Assembly: GCA_964423575.1 (NCBI GenBank)
Contig: CAYRFF010000062.1
Coordinates: 1 to 14,057 of the forward strand
DNA length: 14,057 nt
Origin: CAYRFF01 sp964423575
GTDB lineage: Bacteria; Bacteroidota; Bacteroidia; Chitinophagales; Saprospiraceae
Direction of reading: 5' to 3'
A program made the translations under genes and the position numbers. Below are positions 12,995-14,057 of the stretch, piece after piece (positions within the stretch are counted from its first letter, which is position 1; every line of letters starts with the position of its first letter). Under the pieces are notes generated by a model, which made no database searches, was not told the DNA's origin, and saw only the letters and a program-made list of their open reading frames with translations.

Positions 12995-13074
12995 GAACTT
13001 TTTGTTGCACTTTTGTATGCAAAAGTGTAGCGACGTAGCCGCTTGAATTCCGGAGGAATTCCAACAAAAAGTTC
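12995..13074. repeat. Cloverleaf-like multi-arm inverted repeat
   Basis: A perfect 13-bp outer stem, GAACTTTTTGTTG (12995-13007)/CAACAAAAAGTTC (13062-13074), closes over three successive hairpins: CACTTTTG-TATG-CAAAAGTG (13008-13027), a weak AGCG/CGCT (13029-13043) and GAATTCC-GGA-GGAATTC (13045-13061). The 9-mer GTAGCCGCT occurs at 12981-12989 and again at 13035-13043. It lacks tRNA signature bases. It separates the glycosyltransferase from wzx and has no other copy in this window. A dispersed hairpin element is the likely class. Confidence 0.75.
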
Positions 13075-13097
13075 GTAATAAGCCGTGTTTTTACGCC

Positions 13098-13113
13098 ACA
13101 TCTTAAAAGATGT
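13098..13113. repeat. Hairpin ACATCTT-AA-AAGATGT downstream of the glycosyltransferase
   Basis: A perfect 7-bp stem, 43 bp after the glycosyltransferase stop codon in the minus-strand direction. No T-run follows on the minus strand, so it is not a standard intrinsic terminator. It may belong to the same composite element as 12995-13074. Confidence 0.5.
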
Positions 13114-13155
13114 AGTTACTAATTGGTCTCACAGAAATTCATACTGTAATATCTT

Positions 13156-14057
13156 TTATTTCAATCTCATCTTTATGTATTCGTAATAATATGGGACTAT
13201 GGCCTTGCTGAATTTCCATAGATCGCCTGTAGTAAACTTGCCCAATGTCATCTTTTTATAGGGTATCAGGACTTTCAACCGCAATTTAAAAATGGCCGGA
13301 ACATCCAGGTCCTTTATCGCATTATAGGCACTGGTGTATAGTTTTTCTCTGGACTCGGCAGAAGTACCTTTATACACTCTGTTATCCAGGTGAATTCCAC
13401 GTAAAGCAACGGGTTTTTCTATTTCACCACAATAGAGACGCGATTGCAGGACTAGTCTGAAAAACCATTCTGTATCCTGATGCAGACGCAGCTCTTTGTT
13501 AAAATAACCGACCTTATCCAATACCGACTTTTTGATTGTCAGGCCGTTTAAATGGAAGTTTCCCTTCACACGTGGATGGAGGTCATAAAACACATAAGCA
13601 ACTTCTTCCGGCTTCACATAACCACTGAAAGTAGTCAGTTCTTTGATTCCCTGTTGCCCGTCAAATATTTCTTTGGCTTCATCGTCTATAACGTCTAGTC
13701 CCAATGCGTTAAAAACTCCTTCTGCATCCGGATTTTGCTTGAAGATTTCCACATCTCTATCAAAGCGATTTTCCAGATAGATATCATCGACATCGAGAAA
13801 GGAAATATAATCGTTCTTTGCTTTCTTCAATCCAAGGTTACGCGTTGCTCCCGCACCGTGGTTTTTCCCATCTTCATGCCGGTAATAGACAACTTTAGTA
13901 TGTTCTTTTTCCAGCTTTGCGCAAATTTCCGCTGAGCTGTCCGTGGATCCGTCATCTACCAATATTATCTCCTTTACTACTTCCTGCAGTAGTACTGAGT
14001 TTACCGCTCGCTCGAGGAAGCGTTCTGCGTTGTAAACGGGGATTATGGTGGAGATAT
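13156..14057 (-). CDS. Family 2 glycosyltransferase (5' end beyond window)
   Basis: About 299 residues are visible and the frame runs off the right edge of the window, so the start is not seen. The extreme right end translates in frame to STIIPVYNAERFLERAV and then EIILVDDGSTDSS, the classic GT2 N-terminus. A start at the TTG at 13962 (inside ILVDDG) is therefore wrong. Further motifs are GAGATRNLGLKKA, DYISFLDVDD (the DxD metal/nucleotide-sugar site), GLTIKKSVLDKVGYFN and LHQDTEWFFRL. GT-A fold enzymes of this type add one sugar to a lipid-linked glycan at the cytoplasmic membrane. It has the same orientation as the wzx operon but is separated from it by 305 bp holding a multi-arm repeat. 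It probably serves the same surface-glycan locus; donor and acceptor are unknown. Confidence 0.92.
   Translation of the reverse strand, partial: ISTIIPVYNAERFLERAVNSVLLQEVVKEIILVDDGSTDSSAEICAKLEKEHTKVVYYRHEDGKNHGAGATRNLGLKKAKNDYISFLDVDDIYLENRFDRDVEIFKQNPDAEGVFNALGLDVIDDEAKEIFDGQQGIKELTTFSGYVKPEEVAYVFYDLHPRVKGNFHLNGLTIKKSVLDKVGYFNKELRLHQDTEWFFRLVLQSRLYCGEIEKPVALRGIHLDNRVYKGTSAESREKLYTSAYNAIKDLDVPAIFKLRLKVLIPYKKMTLGKFTTGDLWKFSKAIVPYYYEYIKMRLK

Noticed and set aside
12995..13074. tRNA or tRNA-like gene
   Set aside because: The arms nest like a cloverleaf, but the stem lengths, loops and invariant tRNA bases do not fit, and there is no CCA end or plausible anticodon loop.
13156..13962. Glycosyltransferase starting at the TTG at 13962
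   Set aside because: The frame is open to the window edge and encodes the conserved STIIPVYN start of the GT2 fold upstream of that codon, so the true start is outside the window.
1..14057. CRISPR array
   Set aside because: Repeats are long, modular and irregularly spaced, with no series of short direct repeats and unique spacers.

Overview
The window looks like an accessory stretch of a Bacteroidota chromosome, moderately AT-rich. The main evidence is an 838-residue secreted protein that ends in a type IX secretion (T9SS type B, CHU_C) sorting domain. Supporting signs are the absence of clear Shine-Dalgarno sequences and intergenic hairpin repeats of a kind I associate with that phylum. No rRNA, tRNA, CRISPR array, transposase or integrase was found. 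Every supported gene lies on the minus strand.

Positions 1-8040 hold small gene cassettes separated by blocks of mosaic repeats. From left to right they are: repeat block 1 (1-945); a DUF4258/DUF2283 pair (946-1381); repeat block 2 (1382-1634); a DUF4258/YgiT-type zinc-finger pair (1635-2143); repeat block 3 (2144-2999); the secreted CHU_C protein (3000-5516); repeat block 4 (5517-6202); an MntA/HepT nucleotidyltransferase toxin-antitoxin pair (6203-6821); and repeat block 5 (6822-8040). The blocks reuse the same modules in different orders, with one internal inversion, one apparent deletion between short direct repeats and one 326-bp insertion. Several modules are hairpins whose loop is conserved between copies while the stem has changed on both sides and still pairs. 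This is the most unusual signal in the window.

Positions 8041-12850 form a compact five-gene minus-strand operon for surface-glycan assembly: a Wzx-type flippase, a sulfotransferase, a LicD-family phosphotransferase, a TagD-like cytidylyltransferase and a glycerol-1-phosphate dehydrogenase-family enzyme. Read as a pathway, the last three could reduce dihydroxyacetone phosphate to glycerol phosphate, activate it as CDP-glycerol and place glycerol phosphate on a glycan. The sulfotransferase would add sulfate and Wzx would export the lipid-linked unit. Upstream, a family 2 glycosyltransferase (13156 to beyond the window end) probably belongs to the same locus. It is separated from wzx by 305 bp that contain a cloverleaf-like multi-arm inverted repeat (12995-13074).

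Two real genes, the dehydrogenase and the CHU_C protein, have their stop codon and last codons inside sequence shared with, or typical of, dispersed repeats. The repeats therefore seem to be shaping gene ends as well as filling spacers. All functional assignments rest on motifs read by eye, and no database search was possible.
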